This document shows positions 1-7,949 of a DNA stretch of 20,347 nucleotides, piece after piece. A program made the position numbers and the translations under genes. Positions within the stretch are counted from its first letter, which is position 1; each line of letters starts with the position of its first letter. Source of the stretch: a virus; IMG/VR virus record IMGVR_UViG_3300031974_000267, positions 1 to 20,347 of that record; one strand, given 5' to 3'. The notes below the pieces were generated by a model. That model did no database searches and had not been told where the DNA came from. It saw only the letters and a program-made list of their open reading frames with translations.

Positions 1-210
1 TGCAGATGTAGCACTTGTTAAAGTTAATGTAGTTCCACTTGCAGTATATGCAGTTGTAGGTTCTTGTCTTACAAAATTTATAAATAATGCTAACTCATTT
101 TCGTTAGTTACAGGATTATCAAGTGTGTAAGATGTAGTCGCACTTGTAGTGAAGTCTTGCTTTGCAAAACTTGTATAACTTAATGCAGGTTGATTTCCTA
201 TAAACGGCAT
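1..210 (-). CDS. Tail-fibre-associated protein, N-terminal part (truncated by window edge)
   Basis: Reading from an ATG at 208-210 to the window edge gives 70 residues without a stop, beginning MPFIGNQPALSYTSF. An AGGAG ribosome binding site (CATAGGAGATTA) lies just upstream. The visible part is rich in Thr, Ser and Ala and looks like beta structure (TTSYTLDNPV, TASGTTLTLTSA). The opening 'MP-F/Y-IG-x-xP' is a start I associate with fibre or appendage proteins of marine podoviruses and myoviruses, from memory. It begins 7 bp after the stop of the preceding small tail protein and is the last gene seen in the late operon, which fits a distal fibre or adaptor. The C-terminal part, where receptor-binding domains would lie, is outside the window. 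Confidence 0.75.
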   Translation of the reverse strand, partial: MPFIGNQPALSYTSFAKQDFTTSATTSYTLDNPVTNENELALFINFVRQEPTTAYTASGTTLTLTSATSA

Positions 211-217
211 TAATCTC

Positions 218-544
218 CTATGTACTTATTGCATCTACTGTTGATACCCAAACATCTAATGATGAAGCTGTATCTGATATTACTTTTAAAGCATCACCAG
301 ATTGAACTACAAATTTTGCTCCACCATCTAATACTTGTAATGAAGAACCTGCAGGGATTGGTGCGTCTTTAATTAGGTAAATATCATTCACACCATCATT
401 AATATATACAGATGCAATTACAGCAGATGTTGTAACATTTGCAACTGATATACCTACAACAGTATCGTAACTGTCTGAAGTAAATAGAGTTGCTGCTGAT
501 GTACCTACATCATTTCTTGTGTATCTTCTAAAGTTCTGTGCCAT
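218..544 (-). CDS. Small conserved tail/virion protein (108 aa), function unknown
   Basis: The 108-residue protein starts at an ATG with a clear AAGGAG site (AAGGAGTATAT-ATG). It opens MAQNFRRYTRNDVGTSAATL and continues with alternating hydrophobic and polar strands (VVGISVANVTTSAVIASVYI, then a segment with IPAGSSLQVLDG). There are no Cys residues and no signal peptide. The pattern, including 'PIPAGSSLQVLDGGAK' and 'GDALKVISD', suggests a single beta-sandwich domain like small structural proteins found next to fibre genes in marine phages. It sits between the gp17-like fibre (12 bp gap) and the truncated fibre-associated gene (7 bp gap), so it is probably part of the tail or fibre. No enzymatic motif is visible, and a fibre-tip or attachment role is inference from position. 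Confidence 0.8.
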   Translation of the reverse strand: MAQNFRRYTRNDVGTSAATLFTSDSYDTVVGISVANVTTSAVIASVYINDGVNDIYLIKDAPIPAGSSLQVLDGGAKFVVQSGDALKVISDTASSLDVWVSTVDAIST

Positions 545-556
545 ATATACTCCTTA

Positions 557-1942
557 TTATAAAGCGATTGCCATTGCAATAGCAAATCCATTAGTTGCAA
601 AAGATGATGTATCTGTAGCTTCAACATTTTGCCAAGCAGAGCCATCCCAATATTTAAGTACGTTCCCCGTTGTATTAAAATATAATGCACCGTCAATCAA
701 GGCATCCCCATCATTATCTGTTGTAGGGTCTGATGCTTTGGGTCCTAAATATCTATCATCAAAATTATCGTATGCAGTTTCCGCAGCAGTAGCACTTGCA
801 GCAGCAGCGGTAGCTGAAGTCGCAGCATTGGTTGCTGATGTACTCGCAGCACTCGCAGAGGATGCAGCATTAGTTTCTGAAGTCGATGCAGCAGATGCTG
901 AACTGGCAGCAGCTGTGGCACTTGATGCAGCATTGGTTTCAGACGTTGCGGCATTGGTTGCAGAAGTTGCAGCATTGGATGCTTGAGTAGCAGCCGAGGT
1001 AGCAGAGCTTGCAGCAGCAGTTGCTGATGAAGCGGCATTAGTTTCTGATGTTGCAGCATTTGTTGCAGAAGTAGACGCATTGCTAGCAGACGTGGATGCT
1101 GCAGAAGCAGAGCTAGCTGCATTGGTTTCACTTGTTGCTGCGTTGGTCGCAGATGTTGCAGCATTTGTCTCTGATGTAGCTGCATTGGTTTCTGAGGTAG
1201 CGGCAGCTGTTTCAGATGCGGCAGCGGCTGTTGCGCTAGCAGCAGCATTGGATGCAGAAGTAGCTGCAGCAGCGGCATCTACAATTAAAGACCATTTTCC
1301 TATATCGGCATTAGAACTTAATGGTAAAGAACCAGATGATGTATGAGCTGTCTGGCAAATGTATATGTTATCATTAGTTGTATCTTTAACAATATCTCTA
1401 ACCGCAAATGTTTCACCAGCAGACCAATTTCCTTTAAAGGTTCCTAGCTCTTGAGCAACACTTAACTCTCCTGTATTATCAAATGATAAAACTTTATTAG
1501 CTCTATCAGTTGGTCCCACAGTAAATTCTGTGTTAGTCATAGTGTTAGTTCTAGAAATTTTAATTGATCTATCTACTTCTTCTTGTAATTCTTGAGCTAA
1601 AATAACTGATCTATCTAAACCTTCTTCATGTGTTTCTGCAGGAAAAGGGTCGTTCGCTATATAGTCGATTGCTTGAGTTTGAGTAGTATCTCTAAGTAAC
1701 ACAACTGTTTCTGTTGCACTTGGAATATTACCCGCAGTAAATGTAATGCTTCCTCCAGATGGAGAACCTACACCTGTAATAGTATAATGTGTTGTTAAAG
1801 TTTTTGTAGTCTCAGTTCCTAGAGCTGATCTAATAATAACGGTTAAGTCAGACTCAGCTAATACTTTAAATGTGTAACTAAAGGTAGTGGTAGTTCCATC
1901 ACCCGAATAACTGTTTTTTACAATTGTAGTCGATATTGTCAT
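557..1942 (-). CDS. Tail fibre protein, T7 gp17-like N-terminus with Ala/Ser/Thr heptad shaft
   Basis: This 461-residue protein is probably the trimeric fibre that binds the host and attaches to the tail. Residues 1-135 match the phage T7 tail-fibre N-terminal domain in pattern: a 'GDGTTTTFSYTF' start, 'GVGSPSGGSITFTAGNIP', 'VLLRDTTQTQ', then 'LDRSVILAQELQEEVDRSI'. Residues 168-220 (KGNWSAG...DIVKDTT...YICQTAHTS...GKWSLI) resemble a small carbohydrate-binding module of the CBM5/12 type. Residues 222-389 are almost only Ala, Ser, Thr, Asn and Glu in seven-residue units such as SETNAAT. The C-terminus (YLGPKASDPTTDNDGD...YFNTTGNVLKYWDGSAWQ) is a common fibre cap motif. AAGGA lies 5 nt before the ATG. 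T7 gp17 is longer (553 aa) and has a different tip, so receptor binding may fall to the genes downstream. Confidence 0.92.
   Translation of the reverse strand: MTISTTIVKNSYSGDGTTTTFSYTFKVLAESDLTVIIRSALGTETTKTLTTHYTITGVGSPSGGSITFTAGNIPSATETVVLLRDTTQTQAIDYIANDPFPAETHEEGLDRSVILAQELQEEVDRSIKISRTNTMTNTEFTVGPTDRANKVLSFDNTGELSVAQELGTFKGNWSAGETFAVRDIVKDTTNDNIYICQTAHTSSGSLPLSSNADIGKWSLIVDAAAAATSASNAAASATAAAASETAAATSETNAATSETNAATSATNAATSETNAASSASAASTSASNASTSATNAATSETNAASSATAAASSATSAATQASNAATSATNAATSETNAASSATAAASSASAASTSETNAASSASAASTSATNAATSATAAAASATAAETAYDNFDDRYLGPKASDPTTDNDGDALIDGALYFNTTGNVLKYWDGSAWQNVEATDTSSFATNGFAIAMAIAL
776..1279 (-). repeat. Coding heptad repeat region of the tail fibre (21-nt periodicity)
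   Basis: About 500 bp encode residues 222-389 of the fibre as imperfect seven-residue units, typically S-E/A-T-N-A-A-T/S. At DNA level this appears as degenerate 21-nt units built from GCA/GCT/GCC with TCT/ACA codons. The units differ in their codons, so this is protein-level repetition rather than a recent tandem duplication. Regular Ala every few residues would suit a long trimeric helical shaft. Confidence 0.85.
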
Positions 1943-2019
1943 GCTATCCTTATATATTATTTTTTAGCTGATAATAGCTTTTTGTATGCCAAAATATATT
2001 TATATTATCAAGCATTTTA

Positions 2020-4611
2020 TTAATTAAATATTCTCTTTGGTAATTCACTTGGTTTACTTTCACCAGGAGACCACCAAAAATCTTGTTGGGTGTCTCTCAT
2101 ATAGTTGTTAATTATACGGCTATTTCTACTATCAAAATCTGGGTCTAATTGTCTTTGGATAGTTTCCATAATAACTCTTTCCCATAATAACCTTAAATAG
2201 AATACCGATGAACCTGGCATGTTTCTTTTTAAAAAATTTAAACTATCACCTACTACATTAGTATCTCTACCATTGAGATGATCGAATATAGCATTTTTAG
2301 GAATACCTAATAAATCAGATAAGAAACCCATTGCAGGTCCTGGTAAAGTTTCTGCCATAGTTTTACCATATCTATTCGTGTCATTAATAAAAAAATCACC
2401 AAATAGACCTAAACCACCTCCTGTAACTAAAGCTCTTAAAAAATATTCGCCTGGATTTTCTTTTACATAATCAACAGGAGTTGGATTTCTACCTTTAGTA
2501 ATTTCTCTAAGTTCCATAGTAAAGGCACCATATAAAGCTCCACTTAAAATTATATCACCCATATATCTAAATTTACCTAAACCTTGTTGTGAAATACCTC
2601 TGGCAATGTGAGTAAACATAAGTGTAATTGGAAATTGTTTAAACATAGCAGCAGATAAAATAAGTTCTCCAGCAAAGGTACCAGGTCTAGCATTTTGAAG
2701 TAAAGCAACACGTCCTTTTGCAGATAAAGATGGAACCGCAAATTCAGTTTCTGTTTTAATCATATCAAAAAATTTAGCTGCAATTCCTTCTTTGGTATAA
2801 TCATCAATATCAGTTCTTATTCTAATTTCATCGGGTATAAAAAATTTTGCTTCTTTACCTTGATAAGAAGGTATATCTTCACCTGCATCATACAATTTAG
2901 TAGTTCTTGCAACATTCCAATCATCTTCTGTAATACCATATCTTTTAAACGATCTTTGTAATGGTTTATCTAATTCATTAAATGTTTTACCAATACTATC
3001 TGCAAGATAACCCTGGAACTCCATACCAAAACCCCAACGTCCAGCTTGTGTATGACCTTGTAGTCCAGATAGAGTAAGTGTGGCATCTGCTAATCTTTGT
3101 GTAAATTCTGAACCATTAACTTCTAACATAAATCGATTGACTTGTTGTGAATATGGAACCCAGTTTTCTGCAATCAAACCAGTTCGTATTGCAAGTTTTG
3201 CAATCTGTGGGTCTTTAGCAGTTAATCCTTCTTTGTATAATTCTAAAGTTTTTCTAGCAGATTTGAACGCAGGTAAACCATTAAAACCATTAGTAACCCT
3301 TTGCCAGTTAAAGTCTGTTAATGCAACAATAGAAGCTGAACCCAAATAAGATGAAGTTAGTACCTGTCTTAAATTTGAGAAAGTTCTTGCCCAGAAGGGA
3401 CTGCCTGGTTGTCCAAGTTGATTTTTAAAATATAAATGTAAATTTTCAAAACCAGCTTTAAATAAACTACCTTTGACAGCAGCTTCTGCTTTGTCCATTT
3501 TAGTCGCTTTTAATATAGAAGGTTTTAAAGGCTCATCACCTGTTGCTTTTCTTCCTGCTGCTAAAACTGTATTTTTTAATTCAATGTAAGTTTTGTCTGG
3601 GTCTGGTCCTAAAATTCTCATCATAGCAGTATCTCTTGATACACTATCAATATGTTTCATTACTAAACCAAGTAAACCACCTTCTTTAATTCCAAATTTT
3701 TGTTGATAAGTTTTCCAAGCATCGGAGTCTTTAAATACTAAAAATCTATGATCTATTCGTTTGTTGTAAAGTTTCCCTTTTTGTAAAATGTTTCCAGTTT
3801 TATTTAAACCACCTTGAGTAATCGTTTCCCAAACATCTGCTAAAGCTAATCTTAAACTTTCATCACTTGCAAATACTTTGCTAGTAGTATGGTCAATCAT
3901 TTGTGAACGATTAAGTAATGGAAAAATAAAATCTGTCCAAGCATCTTTACCTGCTTTACTAATAGTAACCCAATCATGCGGTTGAGGTAAATGGTAATCA
4001 GCTCTAACAACAATGTTACCACCATATTTATTATGTCTAGCAACTACTAGATCATTTGCTTTTCTATAAGCCTTAGCCATTTCAATCGCAACAGTATCGT
4101 TTGTATCTTCATTAAATAAAGCTTTTAATAAATTAGTTTCTGTAGTTTGTTTTTTTTGATTTTTTTTACCAAACAATAAACCAACTTTTTCCAAAGGTTT
4201 TTCTCTAAGCTCTGCTAATACTTCATCTAAGTATCTTTGAACAATTGCAGTTTCTTCTTGTATAGCACTTTCTAAAGATTGAAAGTTTGCCATATCATCT
4301 CTAGCATAAATAGCGATTGCTGCTTTATTAATATCTGGCTCTCCTTTAGCATTTCTGTATTCCGTAAGTTTACGTCTAATCTCCACCTGTCTTTGCATTT
4401 GTAAACGGTTACGTCTTTTTTTAAGTAATGCTTGACCTTTAAAATTATCATAAGCATCTTTAGCAGCTTTAATACTTGCTTCAGTAGGATTAATACCTTG
4501 ACCTTTATAAAATCTTTCTTGCATACCAATGAACTCTAATTGTTCATCGTATTGTTCTTTAGTAACTAAACCTTCATTTAAACCATTTGATAAACATTGT
4601 TTGTAACTCAT
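2020..4611 (-). CDS. Large internal virion/ejection protein, gp16 position (second of two)
   Basis: The best start is the ATG at 4609-4611 (MSYKQCLSNGLN, 863 aa). It overlaps the upstream stop as TAATG and has AAGGA 9 nt before it; a TTG start three codons upstream is possible but weaker. About residues 55-90 and 105-145 are charged and helical (KKRRNRLQMQRQ). Around residues 280-340 is the block IDHRFLVFKDSDAWKTYQQKFG followed by 'SVSRDTAMMRILGPDPD', a pattern I know from very large phage ejection or polyvalent-type proteins. Residues 650-745 include hydrophobic stretches (ITLMFTHIARG, ILSGALYGAF, TGGGLGLFGDF) that might insert in membranes. The end, 'QQDFWWSPGESKPSELPKRIF', is also typical of such proteins. 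It lies after the gp15-like gene and before the fibre, the place of T7 gp16. No catalytic motif was recognised. Confidence 0.82.
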   Translation of the reverse strand: MSYKQCLSNGLNEGLVTKEQYDEQLEFIGMQERFYKGQGINPTEASIKAAKDAYDNFKGQALLKKRRNRLQMQRQVEIRRKLTEYRNAKGEPDINKAAIAIYARDDMANFQSLESAIQEETAIVQRYLDEVLAELREKPLEKVGLLFGKKNQKKQTTETNLLKALFNEDTNDTVAIEMAKAYRKANDLVVARHNKYGGNIVVRADYHLPQPHDWVTISKAGKDAWTDFIFPLLNRSQMIDHTTSKVFASDESLRLALADVWETITQGGLNKTGNILQKGKLYNKRIDHRFLVFKDSDAWKTYQQKFGIKEGGLLGLVMKHIDSVSRDTAMMRILGPDPDKTYIELKNTVLAAGRKATGDEPLKPSILKATKMDKAEAAVKGSLFKAGFENLHLYFKNQLGQPGSPFWARTFSNLRQVLTSSYLGSASIVALTDFNWQRVTNGFNGLPAFKSARKTLELYKEGLTAKDPQIAKLAIRTGLIAENWVPYSQQVNRFMLEVNGSEFTQRLADATLTLSGLQGHTQAGRWGFGMEFQGYLADSIGKTFNELDKPLQRSFKRYGITEDDWNVARTTKLYDAGEDIPSYQGKEAKFFIPDEIRIRTDIDDYTKEGIAAKFFDMIKTETEFAVPSLSAKGRVALLQNARPGTFAGELILSAAMFKQFPITLMFTHIARGISQQGLGKFRYMGDIILSGALYGAFTMELREITKGRNPTPVDYVKENPGEYFLRALVTGGGLGLFGDFFINDTNRYGKTMAETLPGPAMGFLSDLLGIPKNAIFDHLNGRDTNVVGDSLNFLKRNMPGSSVFYLRLLWERVIMETIQRQLDPDFDSRNSRIINNYMRDTQQDFWWSPGESKPSELPKRIFN

Positions 4612-7600
4612 TATGTGCAATCCTTTAATCGTTGTAAGAACGTGTCATCTTGTTGTTCACGTTGCAAGATTTCTTTAACTGTAATGTTAGTGTTTTCTAG
4701 TTCGCCAGTATCTTTATTTAAGACTGTTTGATCTGGGATTTTGTCATCGGGACTGAGTTTTGCAACAATGTCTTCTGAGTATCCTCGGACACCAAGTTCA
4801 AGTCCGCTGTCTTCATAAACCACTCCTGCTCGTTGTTCTCCATCTTTAATGCTAGTTCCGCTGAAGTTTCTTTTGGAGTTGTCAATTTTTCCGATTTTGT
4901 ATTTTTCATTAAGCGCATTATAGTTGTTTTCTATCCCTTTGACAATATCATCTGTAATTAATTTTTTACCATCAATTAATCTATTTTTAGTAAATGTTCT
5001 TGTTACGTTCCTCATTAATAATTCTGGTACATCTGCTGTTATAAGTTTTACTTTTACTGTGTAACCTTCTTTTTCTGCATTACTAATAACTTTTTGTAAT
5101 TTTTCTGAAAATCTACCTGTAGTTGGATAAATAATATTATCACCATTTTTAGATGCAATCTTCATAATTTGATAATTAATAATACTACTTTCTACATGAA
5201 CACCGTTAGCATTAGCGCCTTTTTGAAATTCTGGTAGTAATGATTTTATATCATCGCTATCTGCAACAATTGCTCCTAACTTATCTTTTTCTTGTGTAAC
5301 AAATGTAGACTTACCCGATGCAGTAGGTCCCATTACAATAGTCAGTTGTCTTTCTTTTTTAGCAGCACCTGTACCATAAACTCTTTTTATAAACTCATCT
5401 AAACCAACTCCTAAGTTACCAAAGTCTCTAGTCTTAAAATATTCTGGTGTACCAAAATTTGCTCTAACAGATGTGTCATTAAAAAATTTAGCATTTTCAT
5501 CAAACTTTTGTTTAACCAAAGGATGATCTAAGAACTTGTTTGCATTAGCAATGGTAGGTTCTAGGTTTTTGATTTCGTCAATTAATCTTTCTTCATTTAA
5601 ATTTAAAACGGTTCGAGGACCAGTAGTAGGTAGGTCTTCACCAAACAAATTAGTATTTAAATCTTCTATTTGTTTTTCAACAACTTCTGGATTTTTAGAT
5701 ACTTCTTTGTGTTTTAAGTCTTCTATTATGTCGACTTTTTCTGCTGTCGGTTCTTTAGATATTGATGATGACGGAGTTTCAACTTCATTAGTTCGTTGAA
5801 GTCCCCCAGCTGAGAACCTATCAAAATCGCCTTCTCTAACTGCTCGTCTGACAGCTTCTTCAGCGAGTCTCCTAGCTTCTGACTTGTTACCCTGTTTGAA
5901 GATTCCTGCTGCGGCATTGAAGTCGTCTGAGAGTCTTCCTGTTTGGGTAGCGATGTTACTAAGTCTTTCGTAGATTTTTTCATTGTCTATTCCTCTTTGT
6001 AAGTTTTCTTGTTTATTTAAAACATTACCAGCAGAAGATAAATCTTTTTCATTCGCAAGTACAGTTTTAAATACATCTTTTAGTTTTTTTGAATTTTGAG
6101 CTACATACTTAATCAAAGCTGTTTTTTCAAATATTAATGTTTCTTCAAAAAATTCTTTACCAAATAAAGTTTCTTGTTCTGATTTTACAGTAGGTGTTCT
6201 TTTAATTTGATCTAATACAGTATCTATTTCTTGTAAGGATGTAAATTTACGAGTTGATAATGCTGCTAATAATTTATTATGAATTGATTTGTTTTCTATT
6301 TTTAAACCAATACGAGCTGCTAAATCTTCATCTATTCTTTTATTTAAAAATAAACCCCAAGCATCATCTGATAATTTAGATAAACCATCAGCATTTCTAA
6401 TTAATTTTTGTTTTAAAGGTAAAGTTTTTTTAATTTTATCCCAATCTAATTTACCAGTTGTTCTTAATACTCTTGCTGCATCTAAAGCTGAACCAGTATT
6501 ATTTCTTAGATTAACCAACATACCTTTAACCAGCATCATTTCTTTAGGGATATTATCTACTTCTTTAAATACATGAGCTATAATTTTAACATCTTGACCT
6601 CTAGCTTTTAATCTTTTTGCAAGTCCTAGTCTTTGGTGTCCATCCACAACAGCTTTTGTACCATCTGCAAATTCATAAATTAACAATGTACCTGCTGAGG
6701 GTTGGTCCCAAGCTTCTACAGCTTTTAACTTTTCACTTACCCCAAATACGTCTCCATCCATTTTGTATTGAAATTCACCAGGTCTAAACTCAATTTCGTC
6801 TGGGTCTAAAGTTCTTACGGTACTTTTATAATCATCTAAAAGTTTTAAATCAACTTCAGCAGTTGGTTGTTCAAGTATTTTATTTGGTTTCTTATCAGCA
6901 AATACTACATCTGCCATTTCATCTATACGTTCATCAAATTCCTTATTGCTAGCTGGATTATCAATAAAAGGGTTATCATCATCTGTTAATGAAGTTTTAG
7001 TAGCAACTTCTGCAGGCTCTGATTTTAATTTAGGATTTTTCTTAACTACTTCTGCATACATTCTTTTTAATCTATGAGTAGGTATTTCATCTAATTTATC
7101 TCTAATAATTTTTAAACCATCTCCTGTTAAATCAAATCCTTTACCTAATCCCTTAAATAAACCCAGTAAGGCAGGACCACCAATTGCAGCTCCTAATGTT
7201 GCTGCAGCTATTTTTTGTTGTTCGGGTGAAAGAGTTAAACCAAATACTTGTAAATCTGGGTCTTCAAAACCAAGTTGTTTTCTATATTCACCAACATAAC
7301 CATATTGAATAGCAGTCTCTGCAGTAGCTGCTAATACACTTTCAATCATAGCAATACGTCCAGCAGCTGCTAAAAATGTTTTAGGTACTTGATAAGCAAA
7401 ACCAATAGGTAAAGTTCCAACTATAAATGGGTCAGCAACTACACCTGCTTGACCTACAAATGAACCAAACTTACCATAACCACTTGCTCGACTTCTTATG
7501 TCTTGTAAATTTTCAAATGATTGTTGTGCTTCAAACCCTATTTGTTTTTGTAAAGCTTCTTGGCTATCCAAACCTTTATCTTTTAAAAGTTTTTTTAAAT

Positions 7601-7946
7601 TAACATCTTCTTCTAATTTTTTATTTAATCTTTCGTGAAACAACTCTATTCTATTTTCTAGAGGGTCTACATCTTCAGAAGTATAAATATCTAAATTAGT
7701 TTCATCAAATGATTGTCCTTCACCAATCATAGGATTAGTTAAATCAGTATGACCTAGGGTGTGCGCCATATCTACAACTTCACCATATTTATTCATAAGG
7801 TTCCATTGTTCAGAAGTAGATAGCTGTGTTTTCTTTACATAGTTCCAGGCAGCAGCAAGGTTTTCATTGTAGTTAGTTTTGTTACCAGTTGCATATTCAT
7901 CTGGACTAACTCTAGTTGCTTTGTCTTCATCTATAAAAAAAGACAT
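4611..7946 (-). CDS. Multidomain ejection/polyvalent protein with ParB-like and zeta-toxin-like kinase domains
   Basis: The 1111-residue protein starts at an ATG with AGGAGT nearby. Residues 155-270 are Gly/Ala-rich and hydrophobic (FVGQAGVVADPFIVGTLPIG; IAAATLGAAIGGPALLGLF), a possible membrane-active segment as expected for gp16-type ejected proteins. Residues 375-480 form a ParB/sulfiredoxin-fold domain with the signature V-V-D-G-H-Q-R-L-G-L-A at 433-443, followed by a helical region to about 583. Residues 865-1020 form a zeta-toxin-like P-loop kinase: Walker A GPTASGKST (873-881), VADSDDIKSLLPEF, HVESS (917-921), IIYPTTGR (938-945) and RNVTRTFTKNRLI. The end (TVKEIL...DDTFLQRLKDC) recurs in large phage polyvalent proteins. 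No transglycosylase domain is seen at the N-terminus, unlike T7 gp16. It probably enters the host with DNA and acts on nucleotides, nucleotide sugars or DNA; the substrate is unknown. Confidence 0.88.
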   Translation of the reverse strand: MSFFIDEDKATRVSPDEYATGNKTNYNENLAAAWNYVKKTQLSTSEQWNLMNKYGEVVDMAHTLGHTDLTNPMIGEGQSFDETNLDIYTSEDVDPLENRIELFHERLNKKLEEDVNLKKLLKDKGLDSQEALQKQIGFEAQQSFENLQDIRSRASGYGKFGSFVGQAGVVADPFIVGTLPIGFAYQVPKTFLAAAGRIAMIESVLAATAETAIQYGYVGEYRKQLGFEDPDLQVFGLTLSPEQQKIAAATLGAAIGGPALLGLFKGLGKGFDLTGDGLKIIRDKLDEIPTHRLKRMYAEVVKKNPKLKSEPAEVATKTSLTDDDNPFIDNPASNKEFDERIDEMADVVFADKKPNKILEQPTAEVDLKLLDDYKSTVRTLDPDEIEFRPGEFQYKMDGDVFGVSEKLKAVEAWDQPSAGTLLIYEFADGTKAVVDGHQRLGLAKRLKARGQDVKIIAHVFKEVDNIPKEMMLVKGMLVNLRNNTGSALDAARVLRTTGKLDWDKIKKTLPLKQKLIRNADGLSKLSDDAWGLFLNKRIDEDLAARIGLKIENKSIHNKLLAALSTRKFTSLQEIDTVLDQIKRTPTVKSEQETLFGKEFFEETLIFEKTALIKYVAQNSKKLKDVFKTVLANEKDLSSAGNVLNKQENLQRGIDNEKIYERLSNIATQTGRLSDDFNAAAGIFKQGNKSEARRLAEEAVRRAVREGDFDRFSAGGLQRTNEVETPSSSISKEPTAEKVDIIEDLKHKEVSKNPEVVEKQIEDLNTNLFGEDLPTTGPRTVLNLNEERLIDEIKNLEPTIANANKFLDHPLVKQKFDENAKFFNDTSVRANFGTPEYFKTRDFGNLGVGLDEFIKRVYGTGAAKKERQLTIVMGPTASGKSTFVTQEKDKLGAIVADSDDIKSLLPEFQKGANANGVHVESSIINYQIMKIASKNGDNIIYPTTGRFSEKLQKVISNAEKEGYTVKVKLITADVPELLMRNVTRTFTKNRLIDGKKLITDDIVKGIENNYNALNEKYKIGKIDNSKRNFSGTSIKDGEQRAGVVYEDSGLELGVRGYSEDIVAKLSPDDKIPDQTVLNKDTGELENTNITVKEILQREQQDDTFLQRLKDCT

Positions 7947-7949
7947 AGA

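Noticed and set aside
519-986. Alanine/valine-rich open frame on the plus strand opposite the fibre repeat region
   Set aside because: It is the antisense of GCA/TCT-rich heptad codons, which read without stops in several frames. It lacks a ribosome binding site and any recognisable domain, and the minus-strand fibre is certain.
745-1278. Leu/Gln/Pro-rich minus-strand frame inside the fibre gene
   Set aside because: A shifted reading of the repeat codons (CAGCAG/CTGCTG-like), with no start signal and no family resemblance.
776-1279. Regular 21-nt repeats resembling an array
   Set aside because: Units are contiguous, degenerate and in frame with an Ala/Ser/Thr heptad protein; there are no conserved repeats with unique spacers, so it is not a CRISPR array.
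1080-1346. Second Ala/Val-rich plus-strand frame in the fibre gene
   Set aside because: Same cause as above: biased repeat composition on the opposite strand.
1-1942. Diversity-generating retroelement target, suggested by the BPP-1-like head genes
   Set aside because: No reverse transcriptase or template repeat is in the window, and the fibre C-terminus shows no near-duplicate with adenine-specific differences.
4718-5983. Two short minus-strand frames (4718-4918 and 5726-5983) within the ParB/zeta gene
   Set aside because: They are out-of-frame readings of a continuous 1111-residue protein with recognisable domains, and neither has its own ribosome binding site or domain.
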